A stretch of 64,000 nucleotides of DNA from Allomyces macrogynus ATCC 38327 (lineage: Eukaryota; Blastocladiomycota; Blastocladiomycetes; Blastocladiales; Blastocladiaceae), in the NCBI GenBank assembly GCA_000151295.1, contig GG745353.1, positions 730,879 through 794,878 of the forward strand, read 5' to 3'. A program made the position numbers and the translations under genes. How positions within the stretch are numbered: the first letter of the stretch is position 1; every line of letters starts with the position of its first letter. The notes under the pieces are model-generated. The model made no database searches, was not told the origin of the DNA, and saw nothing but the letters and a program-made list of their open reading frames with translations. Positions 1-10,361 of this stretch are shown one piece after another.

Positions 1-415
1 TGATATGAGAGCGGGTAGAAGACTACATTCATTATGCAATCATATAGATCTAACGACTTTCTCACCAACCATGCATCTTTCTGTTTGATTATTGTTTTCA
101 AATACATTTGTACTAAATCTTTAGTGTCACTTGTATTAATTGTTTCTTTTCTTTTTATGACGATCGCATGAATGCCCAATACATGGGATCCATATGTTCA
201 ACTAAGCATTGATCACCCTCCCCACCCCCAAGGTTAGCAAGCCTGCCAGGGGGGGGGGGGGGGGGAATGAACGTACATGGGTGTGGCATGGTGCACAGAA
301 TGTGCCATTTGCATGCCAGGATGTTGGCGTCAAACAGCACCTGCCAAACGACAGCATTCCATGTCCAGGGCTACAATACACGCACCAGTTAGAATCGAAA
401 ATATTTGGCGAGAGA
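1..415. other. Repeat-island edge, no gene seen
   Basis: This stretch is AT-richer than the rest of the window and contains no convincing coding frame. The only distinctive element is an uninterrupted run of 17 G at 249-265. It belongs to the repeat island that fills the first 5 kb. Confidence 0.5.
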
Positions 416-1496
416 TCAAAAGAGAATAGAGCAATGCATGAGGTTCATGTAGAGCCAATCAACAAACACGTCCTTCGACTGCCCTGGTGGCAGTAGTGGC
501 AGCAGTGGCAGCAGTGATGTGCTATTATGGATCTGGTGCACTTGATGGGCAAGGGCCACCACATCGTGGAAATTGAGATGATATGCACCATGGCCAAATG
601 GTGAATATCTTGGCGACAAGTTCAGCTGAAATGGGTCTTGTGCATGCACATCACTGTGGATGGCTGCCAGGACCTCCATGTGAGTTGGGGGTGCTGGCAT
701 GCCCAGCTTGGCAGATGCATTGGGCATCGTAGCAGCAGGTTCATGCACCGGCACACTGGGTTGGCCAGGGCTGGTTTCAGTGGCAGGCACAGGGTCCCAT
801 GGTGGGCCAATGTCGGCTACACTGAGCGCATTAGCATATGCAAGGTACACATTGGCACGGGTGAAGCCAGCCATGTCCAAATGGAATGACGGGTACTGAA
901 TATACTGGAACAGGCTGTCTGGGACTCCATTTGGTAGATGTTGAAAGCAGTCTTCAAATCCCAGCACAGACGCAACTGCCATTTCTGTGAGCTGAACGAA
1001 ACAGCAGGGTGGAGATCAGAGAGGAATCACTGGAGAATCAAGTGAGCCCAGTTTGAAGGGAAGCAGGGAAGAGTATCATGCCCATTGCTGGCGTGTTGAT
1101 TGCCTCCATCAGCTGATGACCAAATGTGAGCAACTCCAGATTTGCCAATGTGTGGTCACCTGGCTCATATCCCCCATTTGGGAGCACAACATTGGCCAAA
1201 GCTCCAAAGAAGTCGAGCTGCACCAGGAACATCAGGCATGATGAGATCTTGTGCAGGTGAAGCATCTTGTTGCTGATACTTTGTAAATTGTGAAATCGGA
1301 AGTTGGCTTCTGCATTTGATGGTTGCAGGCTGGTGTAGGGAGCTGTGTGCTCAGGGATCTTGCCCTGGCCAGTGCTGGCTCTCATGGTCATGGTCATTGT
1401 GGTCTCTGGCTGCCAGACCCTTGGGATGGCAATGGTGGAGTGGTGGACTTCATGATTGCTGAGTTGTTGTGACATGGAAGACTCACGTGTTCTCAC
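416..1496 (-). pseudogene. Mobile-element-like ORF pair of unknown function
   Basis: Two consecutive minus-strand open frames, 1038-1496 and 416-982, lie in different frames and are separated by 55 bp. Neither resembles a family I can name. Composition (Met, His, Leu and Pro rich, moderate GC) is like the Gag-like ORF at 2.7-4.0 kb and unlike the GC3-rich host genes further right. They may be two exons, or one ORF broken by a frameshift, of the same element. A possible acceptor (CTCACAG) lies just before the second frame, but no clear donor was found. Host-gene status is unlikely. Confidence 0.3.
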
Positions 1497-1796
1497 TTGT
1501 CAATGACATGGAAGAAACTTGGCGAATGCAGCACGCCTCCACTGCTTGACAGCCTTTGCATTTTCACAAAAAAGCATTCAAGGATTGCCTTGGAGCAGCA
1601 ATTGAATTGAACACTGATCAATGCAGCCACAGTGCTGAGCAAGACAACCTGATGGCAAGACGGCTCAGGATGCCAGCAGTGGAGAAGACCTGGCAAGTAT
1701 GCAAGGATAAAATAGCAGAGCATGCGCATCCACCACTCAGACAGGCAAGACAGTGCTGCTGCAAGGAGATGTCTGGGTGGCGGTCAGTGCAGTCCC

Positions 1797-2365
1797 TGAA
1801 TGTGGCAATCGCCGCCAATGGCCCCCACAAACCGCTGCAGGCCCAAAAAAGCGTGGGGCAGGTGGCCATGTGGCAGTCAGTGCAGGCCAACAGGTGGGGA
1901 CTGCACAGTCCTAGCATGGCAACTGCCGCCAACAGCCCCCACAGACTGCCACAAGCCCACCAACAACAGGGGCAGGTTTGCACAACCCACCATCATTGGC
2001 CCATTGCATTGGCATGGGGCAGGCAGCCGCATGGCAGTCAGTATGGGCCAGTGGGTGGGACCACACAGTCCCAAACTTGGCAACCACCGCCAATGGCCCC
2101 CACGGACTGCTGCAGGCCCGCCAACAGTAGGGGCAGGCTTGTGTGACCCACCATCATTGCCCCATTGCATTGGTGCAGGGCTGACGGCTGTGCAGCGGTC
2201 AGTGCAGGCAGGTGGGGGACCACATGGACCTGAACATGGCAACTACCACCAATGGCCCCCACAGACCACCACAGGCCTGCCAACAGTGGGGGCAGGTTTG
2301 CATGACCCACCATCATTGCCCTATTGCATCAGCACGGGGCAGGCACCTGTGTGGACAGGGCAGGA
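1797..2365. repeat. Tandem repeat, about 160-bp unit
   Basis: A core reading roughly CCGCCAATGGCCCCCACAG recurs near 1810, 1927, 2088 and 2248. The spacing is about 117, 161 and 160 bp, so the first unit is shortened. Between cores each unit carries a shared block with CAACAG-GGGCAGG, then CCCACCATCATTG, then CCATTGCATTGG. Copies diverge by substitutions. Open frames run through the array on both strands only because the unit has few stops, and the encoded Pro/Thr/Cys-rich peptides look meaningless. The array lies downstream of the Gag-like ORF. Confidence 0.85.
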
Positions 2366-2665
2366 CAAGTGGGTGGTGCTGCAGCAGTGAGCATTGGTGC
2401 CACTGCAGAAACATTTAGCACAGGCAGGGACTGCAACTGCTGAGAATATCATTGTTGAGCATCATTATGCAGCATGTTTCGCGCCAGACGGGTGGGTGTA
2501 GTGTGCAAATGCAGTGGTTTTTGGTGGGTGGTTTTTGTGTTGCAGCACCTCAAGTGGCAGCGGTTTGGAATGGGGGGCCCATGTGTGGGACAACAATCTG
2601 GTTCAAGTTCAATGATTTGAAAGTTACAATCTCAACAATCTAACACCATTGGTCAGTACTGTTAC

Positions 2666-4009
2666 TTACATGTGCCATGCGCACAGTACCATGATCCCAT
2701 GGTACCTGCTGCAACCATTGCTGTGATACCCACTGTGACCTTTGAACCCACTGCATGGCCCTCCGCATGCATCACCAGCACTGGGCCCCTTGTCATGAGC
2801 CCAGCCTGGTGCAGTCAATTGGGCATGGATGCTGACAACCCACTTGGGGTCAACATATGCCTTGAGCACATTTGCATTCACAACCTTGTTGTGGTTGCCA
2901 GGCCTGCAGACAGCCTGGACCATGTTGATGCACAGCTCAAGCTCATTGAGCCTGTGTGTCAAGAAGTCCACAGACTCCACATTGGCTGGAGCCACCCCTG
3001 ACCATGGTTGCACAAAGATATTTGGGTGCATTCTGATCCCCACGTTCAGCAGTTGGGCCTCTGGCGCCCCTGCACGGGGCTGGTTCCCCATTGCAGCAAG
3101 TGCAACCTTGTAGCACTGACCATTATGCACCAACGTCTTGATCAGGCTGTGGCGGTTCCCAGTCTGATGGAGGAAATTGAGCGCTTCTGTGTATGTAAAC
3201 TCACGCCCCACGTACTTGTCGCTCAAGCGTCAATGGAGCTCATTGGTCATCCCCAGGACTAACATGTCACAGTAGAACCCAATGCCATACAGCGTCCTGC
3301 CATGGCACACCAACTGGTTGAACATGTCCATGTAGACAGCCACATTTGTCAGCCCGCCAGGCACACGCATTGAGCAGCATTTGTACTCGTTGTATGATGG
3401 CTGCAGAACATACAGTTGGTACACCTCCCACAGTGCATCAACAGCGCCAGGATACAATGCCACCTTGTAGGCTGGGTACGTCTTCACCACTGCACCAATT
3501 GTGGGGGGCAACAGCCACACCAGCTGCTGAGCCTTCAGCGTGTCTGAAATGTAACCACCACTGTTGTTGACTGTGAATGTGTAGGCGTCAAGGAAGTCGT
3601 CAAGGTCCTCACCTGGCACAAGCAGCAGTGGCAACAGCGACTGACTGATTGATCTGTGCCCATGCACACCACTGTCCCATTTGTAGGCTCCCATAGCAAG
3701 GCTCCTGCCAATGTTCATGCCCATGCCCACTGCATTGCCGACGCCAAAGGTGGACGTCACACTTCTGTATGCAGCACCACCTATGCCTGGTGCTGCCACA
3801 GTGGCAGGCACTGTCGCCTGGCCCTCTGCCAATGCCACGCCCATTGCTATCATGCCACCCATTGCATGCTGTGCATCTGACCAGACCACTGCCACATCAA
3901 CCACTGAGTCATGTGACGCATCCATTGTCAGATTTCTGTGAGCTGTGGGCCCACTGCCCATCTTGGCCAGCTTCTCCATGCTTCTGACTTGGCTTCTGAC
4001 TGCTTCCAA
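2666..4009 (-). pseudogene. Broken Gag-like retroelement ORF
   Basis: A minus-strand frame of about 448 codons is interrupted by a single in-frame TGA at 3230-3232; the codons on either side read MTNELH and RLSDKYVG. The middle part has the look of an LTR-retrotransposon Gag: a segment ending EDLDDFLDAYTF, then a helical region with a FNQLV core, then a block about picking up a GL-like turn and a basic helix. No CCHC zinc knuckle, protease or reverse transcriptase follows, so the element is at best a Gag remnant. Codon use and GC differ from the resident genes. The Ty3-type assignment is inference from pattern, not a database match. Confidence 0.45.
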
Positions 4010-4093
4010 ATGGCAACTGGTTCTCTTGGGTACCCGGATTCTCCACCAAATGTGAGCATGGCACTGACTGGGATTGAGTCAGGCCTGGGGGAT

Positions 4094-4109
4094 GGGGGGG
4101 GGGGGGGGG
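4094..4109. repeat. Poly-G tract (16 G)
   Basis: An uninterrupted G run sits just upstream of the Gag-like ORF. Similar tracts occur at 249-265 and 47169-47184. Confidence 0.9.
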
Positions 4110-4221
4110 TTTGCTTTGACTTTGACCATGGTGAATATACTTGTTCTGTCATGTGCTTCGCGCTGGAGTCACTGCCTTCTGCCTCCTGAAATGACTCTTG
4201 TCCCTATGCAGTGTTCTGATG

Positions 4222-4414
4222 CCTGCTAGGCGAGCAAGGTCAGACTGACTGGGCAAAAGCACTGTGCACACATCCAAAGGGGCCACAATTGTGTCCGCAT
4301 CATTGTTCAAGCAAATCACAAACTGATCAAATGCACCTGCTAGGCAAGTGAGGTCAGACTGACTGGGCAAAAGCGCTGTGCACACGTCCAAAGGGGCCAC
4401 AATCGCATCCATGT
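4222..4414. repeat. Imperfect direct duplication, 114-bp period
   Basis: A block beginning CCTGCTAGGC at 4222 recurs at 4336 with a few substitutions. Both copies contain GTCAGACTGACTGGGCAAAA and then CCAAAGGGGCCACAAT. A minus-strand frame (4149-4466) reads through both copies and so encodes a repeated peptide, with DAIVAPLDVCT in one copy and DTIVAPLDVCT in the other. The duplication lies between the Gag-like ORF and the Helitron remnant and has no host-gene character. Confidence 0.8.
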
Positions 4415-4681
4415 TGTTGTGGGCCTTACTAAGACAGGCGGACAGAGAAACCGACAGAAACAGCACAAAAGCTCACAAAACCGGCAAAAGGTCACAAAGC
4501 ACAAAGAAAACCAAGAAAGATTGCACAAGGCGCAAAACAGAAAACGGTGGAAACAGAAGCCACAGGGGACGAGGCGGATCACACTTGGATCACAGTCCCA
4601 GAAACCGGAAACTGCGTGTGAACCAAGGGCGACCACGTCACTACCACACCGCATCGGCTCAAGCTGAAAATCGGCGTGCCT

Positions 4682-4956
4682 ATCATATTGCTCCAAAATC
4701 TTGACCCGGTTCGTGGCCTTGCAATGGGGTGCGCATGATTGTGACCCGCAGGCGTCGCGCCATTGTTGTCCAGTTCATGAGCCGTGATGACAAGGTTGAC
4801 ATTCCCCGCATCGACTTGGTGACAGGTGACACAGACACCCACAGGCAGTTGTATGTGGCCCTTTCACGATGCGGCGACCCAGCTGGGATCTGTGCACTTG
4901 CTGGCGCTGGAGGGAATGAGACCGATAATGTTGTGTATCGTGAGGCTCTTCATTAG
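4682..4956 (+). pseudogene. Helitron Rep-helicase C-terminal fragment, broken
   Basis: Reading + frames, the segment LLQNLDPVRGL is followed, after a one-base frame change near 4722, by NGVRMIVTRR and then KVDIPRI, LYVALSRCG and a short tail ending at 4956. These blocks are the conserved C-terminal end of the PIF1-like helicase of Helitron transposons, where LLRNLDP, CNGTRLIVT, VFIPRI and QLYVALSRV occur in that order. The stretch that normally separates the IPRI block from the LYVALSR block (with the INKSQGQ motif) is missing, so there is an internal deletion as well as a frameshift. No Rep domain, hairpin terminus or TC/CTRR ends were found nearby. Confidence 0.75.
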
Positions 4957-5673
4957 ACTTCAATTTGTTGTTCTTTTGCTCAAACACCTCAAAGTCTGCA
5001 AAGCAGGACAGCGTGCTGGTGGGAAAGGGGCTTTATCGCCTGCTGGCAGGGAACCATACCGCCTTCTGGGCAGGCCACCGGGTGCGCTTGTTTATTTATG
5101 CACTCCGGGCTCATGCCGCTGTTTTGTGATCAGTTGACAGCAATGCAGCCGAGCCGCGGTCAGTTGCGACTTGAGACAGCCGGCATACACCAAGTTGGAG
5201 AAATGGGTGATGCTGTGATCCAACAACGCTCAGAAATAATCTCCAGCTACGGCTCCAATTTTTTGGTTCACGGAATCGGATCTCGGCCAGGCCAGGTGTG
5301 TTGGGCACGAGAAACTAATAGAATTGAGGATTTTGCTGGGAGAATTGTGTGACCCAAGTGTTCGCGGAGTGTGTTTGTGCGATGCTTGCCGCACATCCTT
5401 CCTCGACCTGGATCTCTCTTCATTTGATCTTTTCGCGCATGCCAGGATCCACCAGACTGATCGCAACGTCCATGTCACGGCCGCGCTGGTCCTTTGGAAA
5501 GCTCGCAAGCACAGCAATCTGCGAGCGCCCCCGGATCGTTTTCGACCGTGTTCAACCCCCAAAAGTCGTTTCAGCTGCCACGCGTTTGGTCCTGATCACC
5601 CGCACCACAAGGACCTGACCACACGACGCTCCAAGAACGCTGCCTACAACCTTATATCAGCCTCCACACCGCC
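4957..5673. other. Transition from repeat island to gene-rich DNA
   Basis: No recognisable gene. Base composition rises towards that of the resident genes through this stretch. An open + frame covers 5324-5818 but shows no family features, and it overlaps the probable 5' end of the receptor gene. Confidence 0.4.
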
Positions 5674-6048
5674 ATGCCGACTGGCGAGCCGACCCACGCC
5701 GATCGAAAAGCACCCGGGTCGCCTCTTTGTCGTCGTCGTGAACCCACGCGTACGCGCACGCGGCGCCGTGACGCGCGGCGCGCGCGTTCAGCATGGCCGG
5801 TGCTGCCAGTCGTCTTGATCATTGCGGGTGTTGGTGTGGGGTTCTTGGCCGTGCTCGCACACGCCCTGCGCGTGCGTTTGCTTTCGGGCCGGGTAACGTC
5901 AGTTTGGGGTACGGTTGCCTGTCGTTGTGCTGCTGCACCAGACCTGTCGCGGCGGCGCGCACAAGCTAGCGCAAATCACCGGAGTGTCGTCGCCGTACAA
6001 TTGCAACGTTGCTGACTGGCTTTTGTCTTGGCGGGACGGGATGAATAG

Positions 6049-6252
6049 CAACGTCACCGTACCTCCGTCTTGCGCTTGATGGGTGCAATCGCGTCGCGAA
6101 TTCGAACCCGTCCGTGACGTGCGGAACCTCGGGCATCGACGGGTTGGCCAACACGACCAGTATTGCAAATGCGATTAGCGGCATTGTCGCGTCGAGTACG
6201 GCGATCCATGTTCTTATCGTTTCCTCCGCAAAGCAAAGGAGTGATCTGAACG

Positions 6253-6311
<59 letters not shown>

Positions 6312-9300
6312 TCATATCTAGCTGACGACGACGTCTTCTTTTCGACGGGCTCCTGGGGCCTACCGGCCATGGAGCAGATCGCGACGCTCTACCCGACCAA
6401 GAGCTTTGTGATGATCGACTTGGTGCCCTCGAAGGTGCTCCCGAATCTCGCCGGTGCGTGCGTGGAACATTGCGCATTCCTGCCTGATCCGACGCTCACC
6501 ATGATTGCTAGTTCGCGCGTGCAGGGATTACTTTTGCCGAGGACCAAGCAGGCTTTCTTGCCGGAGCCTTGGCCGCCGTGTTCAGTCAAGTGAACAAGAT
6601 TGGCGTCATCGGCGGGCGCCCTATTGCGCCGGGTACGTTTTGGCTCTCTCAAGCGCAAAGAACGACGCGCTTTCGCGACCATTGCTTGACGCGCCGTCCA
6701 CAATAGTGAAAAAGTACGTCAACGGCTACCTGAACGGCGCGCTGTCGTTGTGCCCGACGTGCGAGATCTACAACACCTACGTCCCGTCGCTTTCCAACGC
6801 GACGCTCGGTCAAGCTGCTGCCTCAACGCTCTTGGCACAGGGTGTTGACGTGATCTTTGGGGCGGGGGGTGCGCTTGCCCTGCTCTGCTTGCTTGCCCCT
6901 TAAAACGGGCGGAGAGGTAACCGTCGACGCGCAATTCTCCTCTCGTTGTAGGTACAATGGGCTCGGCTGGGATTCTGTCGGCCGCGCAGCAGCAGACGTT
7001 TGTCATTGGCGTCGACTCGGACGAGGCGCAGACCACGTTCCTCGGGCGGCAGGCCATCGATTACCTGCTCGGCTCGTCTATCAAGAATGTCGACGTGGCC
7101 GTGGCGAGCGCCATCAGCAACGTCCTCGCTGGCCGCATGGGCGGATATAACCTCGTGCTCGACTCGTCGCTGAGTACGCTGTGGATTTTGCTCCCAAAGC
7201 AGTCCGCTCCAACAGCAAGCTGACGTGCCGCTATTCTCTCGTCTGCTAGAGGGCGTCGGGCTCTCGGAGCTCAACTCCACGAGCTTGAAGAACTTTAACA
7301 CGTCTGTCACCGTCTCCATCAAGACGGCCACGGACATGTGCGCGACCACGGCCTTTTACAGCCGCGCGTCGGTGCTGAACGTCATCCGCAACAACCTCGA
7401 AGACCGGATGCTCTTCACCAAGGTCCTGCCGTCGGGCCACTTGGAGCCGCTCACGGCCTACACCCCCAAGACGTGGTACGACGTGGCGCCGTTTGGCGCG
7501 CGCAGTAAAGTGCCCAACGGCTTGCAGGGTCATTCGGCTCTCGTACTGCCCTCAGGCAACCACGTGCTCGTGTGGGGTGGGAAGACGGTGATTGGCGAGT
7601 TTCCGCAGCACGCGAGCGTGCTCGATTATGATTCGTTGACCTGGCGCGCTGATACGGCCGCGTCCTCGTCGGTCCCACCTGGACGCATGTTTCACGCCGC
7701 CGCTATCACGCAGCGCGCCGGCGCGGATACCATGTACATTTTTGGCGGCCAGGGCGCCAACGCGATGATCTACGCTGACACGTGGCGGTACGACGTGGCG
7801 AGCAAGACGTGGACGCAGCTCGCTCCGACGCCGTCCCCAAGCAACCGCACCGACTCAGCGTTCGCAATCATCGGGACTACGCTTTACCTGTTTGGTGGCC
7901 TGTCACAGTCGGGCGAGGTGCTGTCGGACTTGTGGGCGTTCGACCTCACGACCGAGCAATGGAATCAAGTGACCACGGCTGGGACTTTGCCCTGCGCGCG
8001 ACGTCACGCGGCCATGACCACCGTCAATGGCACTAAGCTCGCGCTTTTCGGTGGGTCTGACGGCGACCGCAACCCGACGTCGAAACTGCACGTGCTCGAC
8101 ACGATGACGCATACCTGGACGCAGGTCTCTCCAGGTGGGGATGTCGCGCCGCCCGCTGCCGAGCGCATCGGTGCCGTGACTTTGGACGATAAGCGCGTTC
8201 TCTACACGGGCGGCGTCGGTGCCGGCGGCAGTCTCAACTCGACGTGGGTTTGGAAGATGCACACGAACCAGTGGGTCGTGGCCAACCAGGACGTCGGGTA
8301 CGGGCCGTTGCCAGCAGGTTTGCACTCGCATGCCATGGTCGTCTTCGACCAGTCGGCGTCGCCGACCGCGTGCCAGTCGCAGACGGCGCCCGGGTTCTCG
8401 ATATGCACGCCGGCGACGCTTCCCGTCGTGCTTGCGATCAGTGGGGTCGCGTCAAGCCCGGGCGGTGGGGTGCTCGTGTCATTCGCGAGCGCCGAGCCGC
8501 CGTTGCCGGCGCCCGGCGTGATTGACCAAGGGGCCAAGATTGCCGTAACGGCCATCACCGTGGTCGGGCTCGTGGGCGTACTCGGGGTCATGGGCGTGCT
8601 CCTCACGCACCGCAGCCACAAGGTCGTCAAGGCGAGCAACTGGAAGTACGGGATCGTGATTCTGCTCGGGTCGATTGTGATCTCGCTCGGCATCATTGCT
8701 ACGTCGTGGGTTCCCGACTCGCGCCAAGGGGTTATGGTCGTCGCATACATGATCTCGAGCGGGTTCGACTTGATTTTCTCGGCGCTCGTTGTCAAGACGA
8801 ACATCATCTACACGTACGCCAGCGACACTCTCCTACACCTGTGTTTGACTTTTCACTGACCACCGGAATGCAAACAGCATCTTCTCGTCGCGCTATGTCG
8901 TCAAGACGACTCATTGGCCGAACTACGGCTTCATTCTCTTCGTCCAAGTCGTGCAGTTTGTGATCGTGGGTCTGTGGTTCATCTTTGACGACAACCCGAT
9001 ACGCACGTTCTCGCTCGGCAGTGTCTCGTGGGTCGTGCGCACCGTCAACGTCAACTGGGTCGTGCTCACAGCGATCCCCATTGCCGGTCTGACGATTGCC
9101 GGTCTGGTCCTGTCGTTCAAAATCCGGTACGTCACGAGCCGGTTCAACGAGGGCGCGCACATTGCGACTGCCATGTACCTGTTTGCATTTTCGCTCGTGG
9201 TCGTCGCGCCGGTCACGCTCGTCCTCGACTCGCCCTTGGTCGTCTTCATCATCACGTCGCTGCTCATCACGTTGACCAACGTTGGCATGATCGGGATATA

Positions 9301-9610
9301 TTTTGGTCCCAAACTCATGGCCATCTTCTCGCCGCCGCTCGAGAACGTGATCTCTGGGAGCGTGGCGGGGCCGTCGACGAACGGCATGGATACGACGGAT
9401 TCGACCGAGTCGGGCGGCACGTCGGCCAATGTGCTGCGGTGCAAGTACTGCAAGCAGCAGGTCGGGACCACGACGGGGACAACGTCGAGCGGGAGCGCGA
9501 CGCAGCGGACGGGCGTTGCTCCGAGGGCGCCATCGTCGTCTAAGCGCACGCGACAGCGCGTCAAGTTGACGACACTGGGCTCGGCGCCCGCGAGCGCAAC
9601 GCCGCGCTGA
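6049..9610 (+). CDS. Class C GPCR: Bmp/PnrA-like domain, kelch repeats, 7TM
   Basis: Resolved exons: up to 6240, 6322-6453, 6525-6632, 6707-6868, 6952-7173, 7250-8813 and 8878-9610, all in frame. The first exon boundary is unresolved. A possible leader exon (5674-5892, ATG at 5674) encodes a hydrophobic stretch (PVVLIIAGVGVGF) fit for a signal peptide. The N-terminal part is a Bmp/PnrA-type periplasmic-binding fold: STGSWGLPAMEQIA, ITFAEDQAGFLAGALAA, KIGVIGG and VDVIFGAGG occur in family order. About five kelch repeats follow (IFGGQ, LFGGL, LFGGS and YTGGV cores with following Trp). Seven hydrophobic helices from about 8540 to 9345 match the GABA-B-like class C bundle, including VVKTNIIYT-IFSSRY and FNEGAHIATAMY. 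The C-tail is Ser/Thr-rich. Likely a plasma-membrane sensor of a small solute; the ligand is unknown. Bmp-type GABA-B-like receptors are known from Dictyostelium. Confidence 0.85.
6255..6308. repeat. (TC)27 microsatellite inside an intron
   Basis: A perfect TC dinucleotide run lies within the 81-bp intron 6241-6321 of the receptor gene, 13 bases before the TATCTAG acceptor, so it forms the polypyrimidine tract. Confidence 0.9.
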
Positions 9611-10361
9611 GGTCACGATAGGATGCAGGAACGACAGAGGTTACTTTGCTTGAGGGGTGCGACTGGATCGGCTTAATGTGGCCGTGCACGACTTTATTCA
9701 ACATAGTTCATTTATAGAACGATAGTTTGCCATCATTTGCTCGACTGAAATCGTTCCCCGCATTTTTCGAGGTCAGGAATGGAATGATACCATGTTCCTG
9801 GCCAGTGAGCAGCAGTCTTCCGCTCCGCTGATACTTTTGGACTTTGGTCAGACTGTCGTTGTAGGTCATGCATGGGCTTGGCCTTAGTCTTGCTCAATGC
9901 GGAGCATCAGCTGCTCCATTGAAGGCAACGTCGGAATCCAAATTTCTTCGTTGCGGGGCGGCACGACCAAACGCCATCGTCTGACCGCTTTTCCGAGCAT
10001 GTGCGCGCTGCGTAGGTTGGCTTGGTCATAACTACACTGCCCGATCAGCTCGATATTTGTCCAGGTTCATCGTCATCATCCGCTCTCCCAGGTCCCCGCT
10101 GATAACAACTTTCTGTTAAGTTCCGTGCTCGGTCGTAATCTCATCAGTTAATTGGCGGGTAACAGCGGCCCATGAATGGACCAGAATCCACATTGTGACT
10201 TTGTGGAGGGACGGCGGAAAGTGTGTAGTAAATGCACGGCCCTGCTAAGCAGTCTGCCGCGACACATCGATTCTCCCGACCGCAACTGGTGCGTGCAAGT
10301 CATTCCCTTCCGCGTGCGTGCGTCCCTCTCATCCCGACTCCATCCTTTCGCGTCCACCCAA
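9611..10361. other. Convergent 3' intergenic region
   Basis: It lies between the receptor stop codon (+) and the CFAP161 stop codon (-). I see no coding frame with family features, no RNA gene and no strong repeat. Confidence 0.5.

Noticed and set aside
1556..2390. Overlapping 196-codon + ORFs
   Set aside because: They are translations of the 160-bp tandem repeat in two registers.
5098..5818. Open + frames before the receptor gene
   Set aside because: No recognisable domain, poor context, and they overlap the likely receptor promoter and leader exon.
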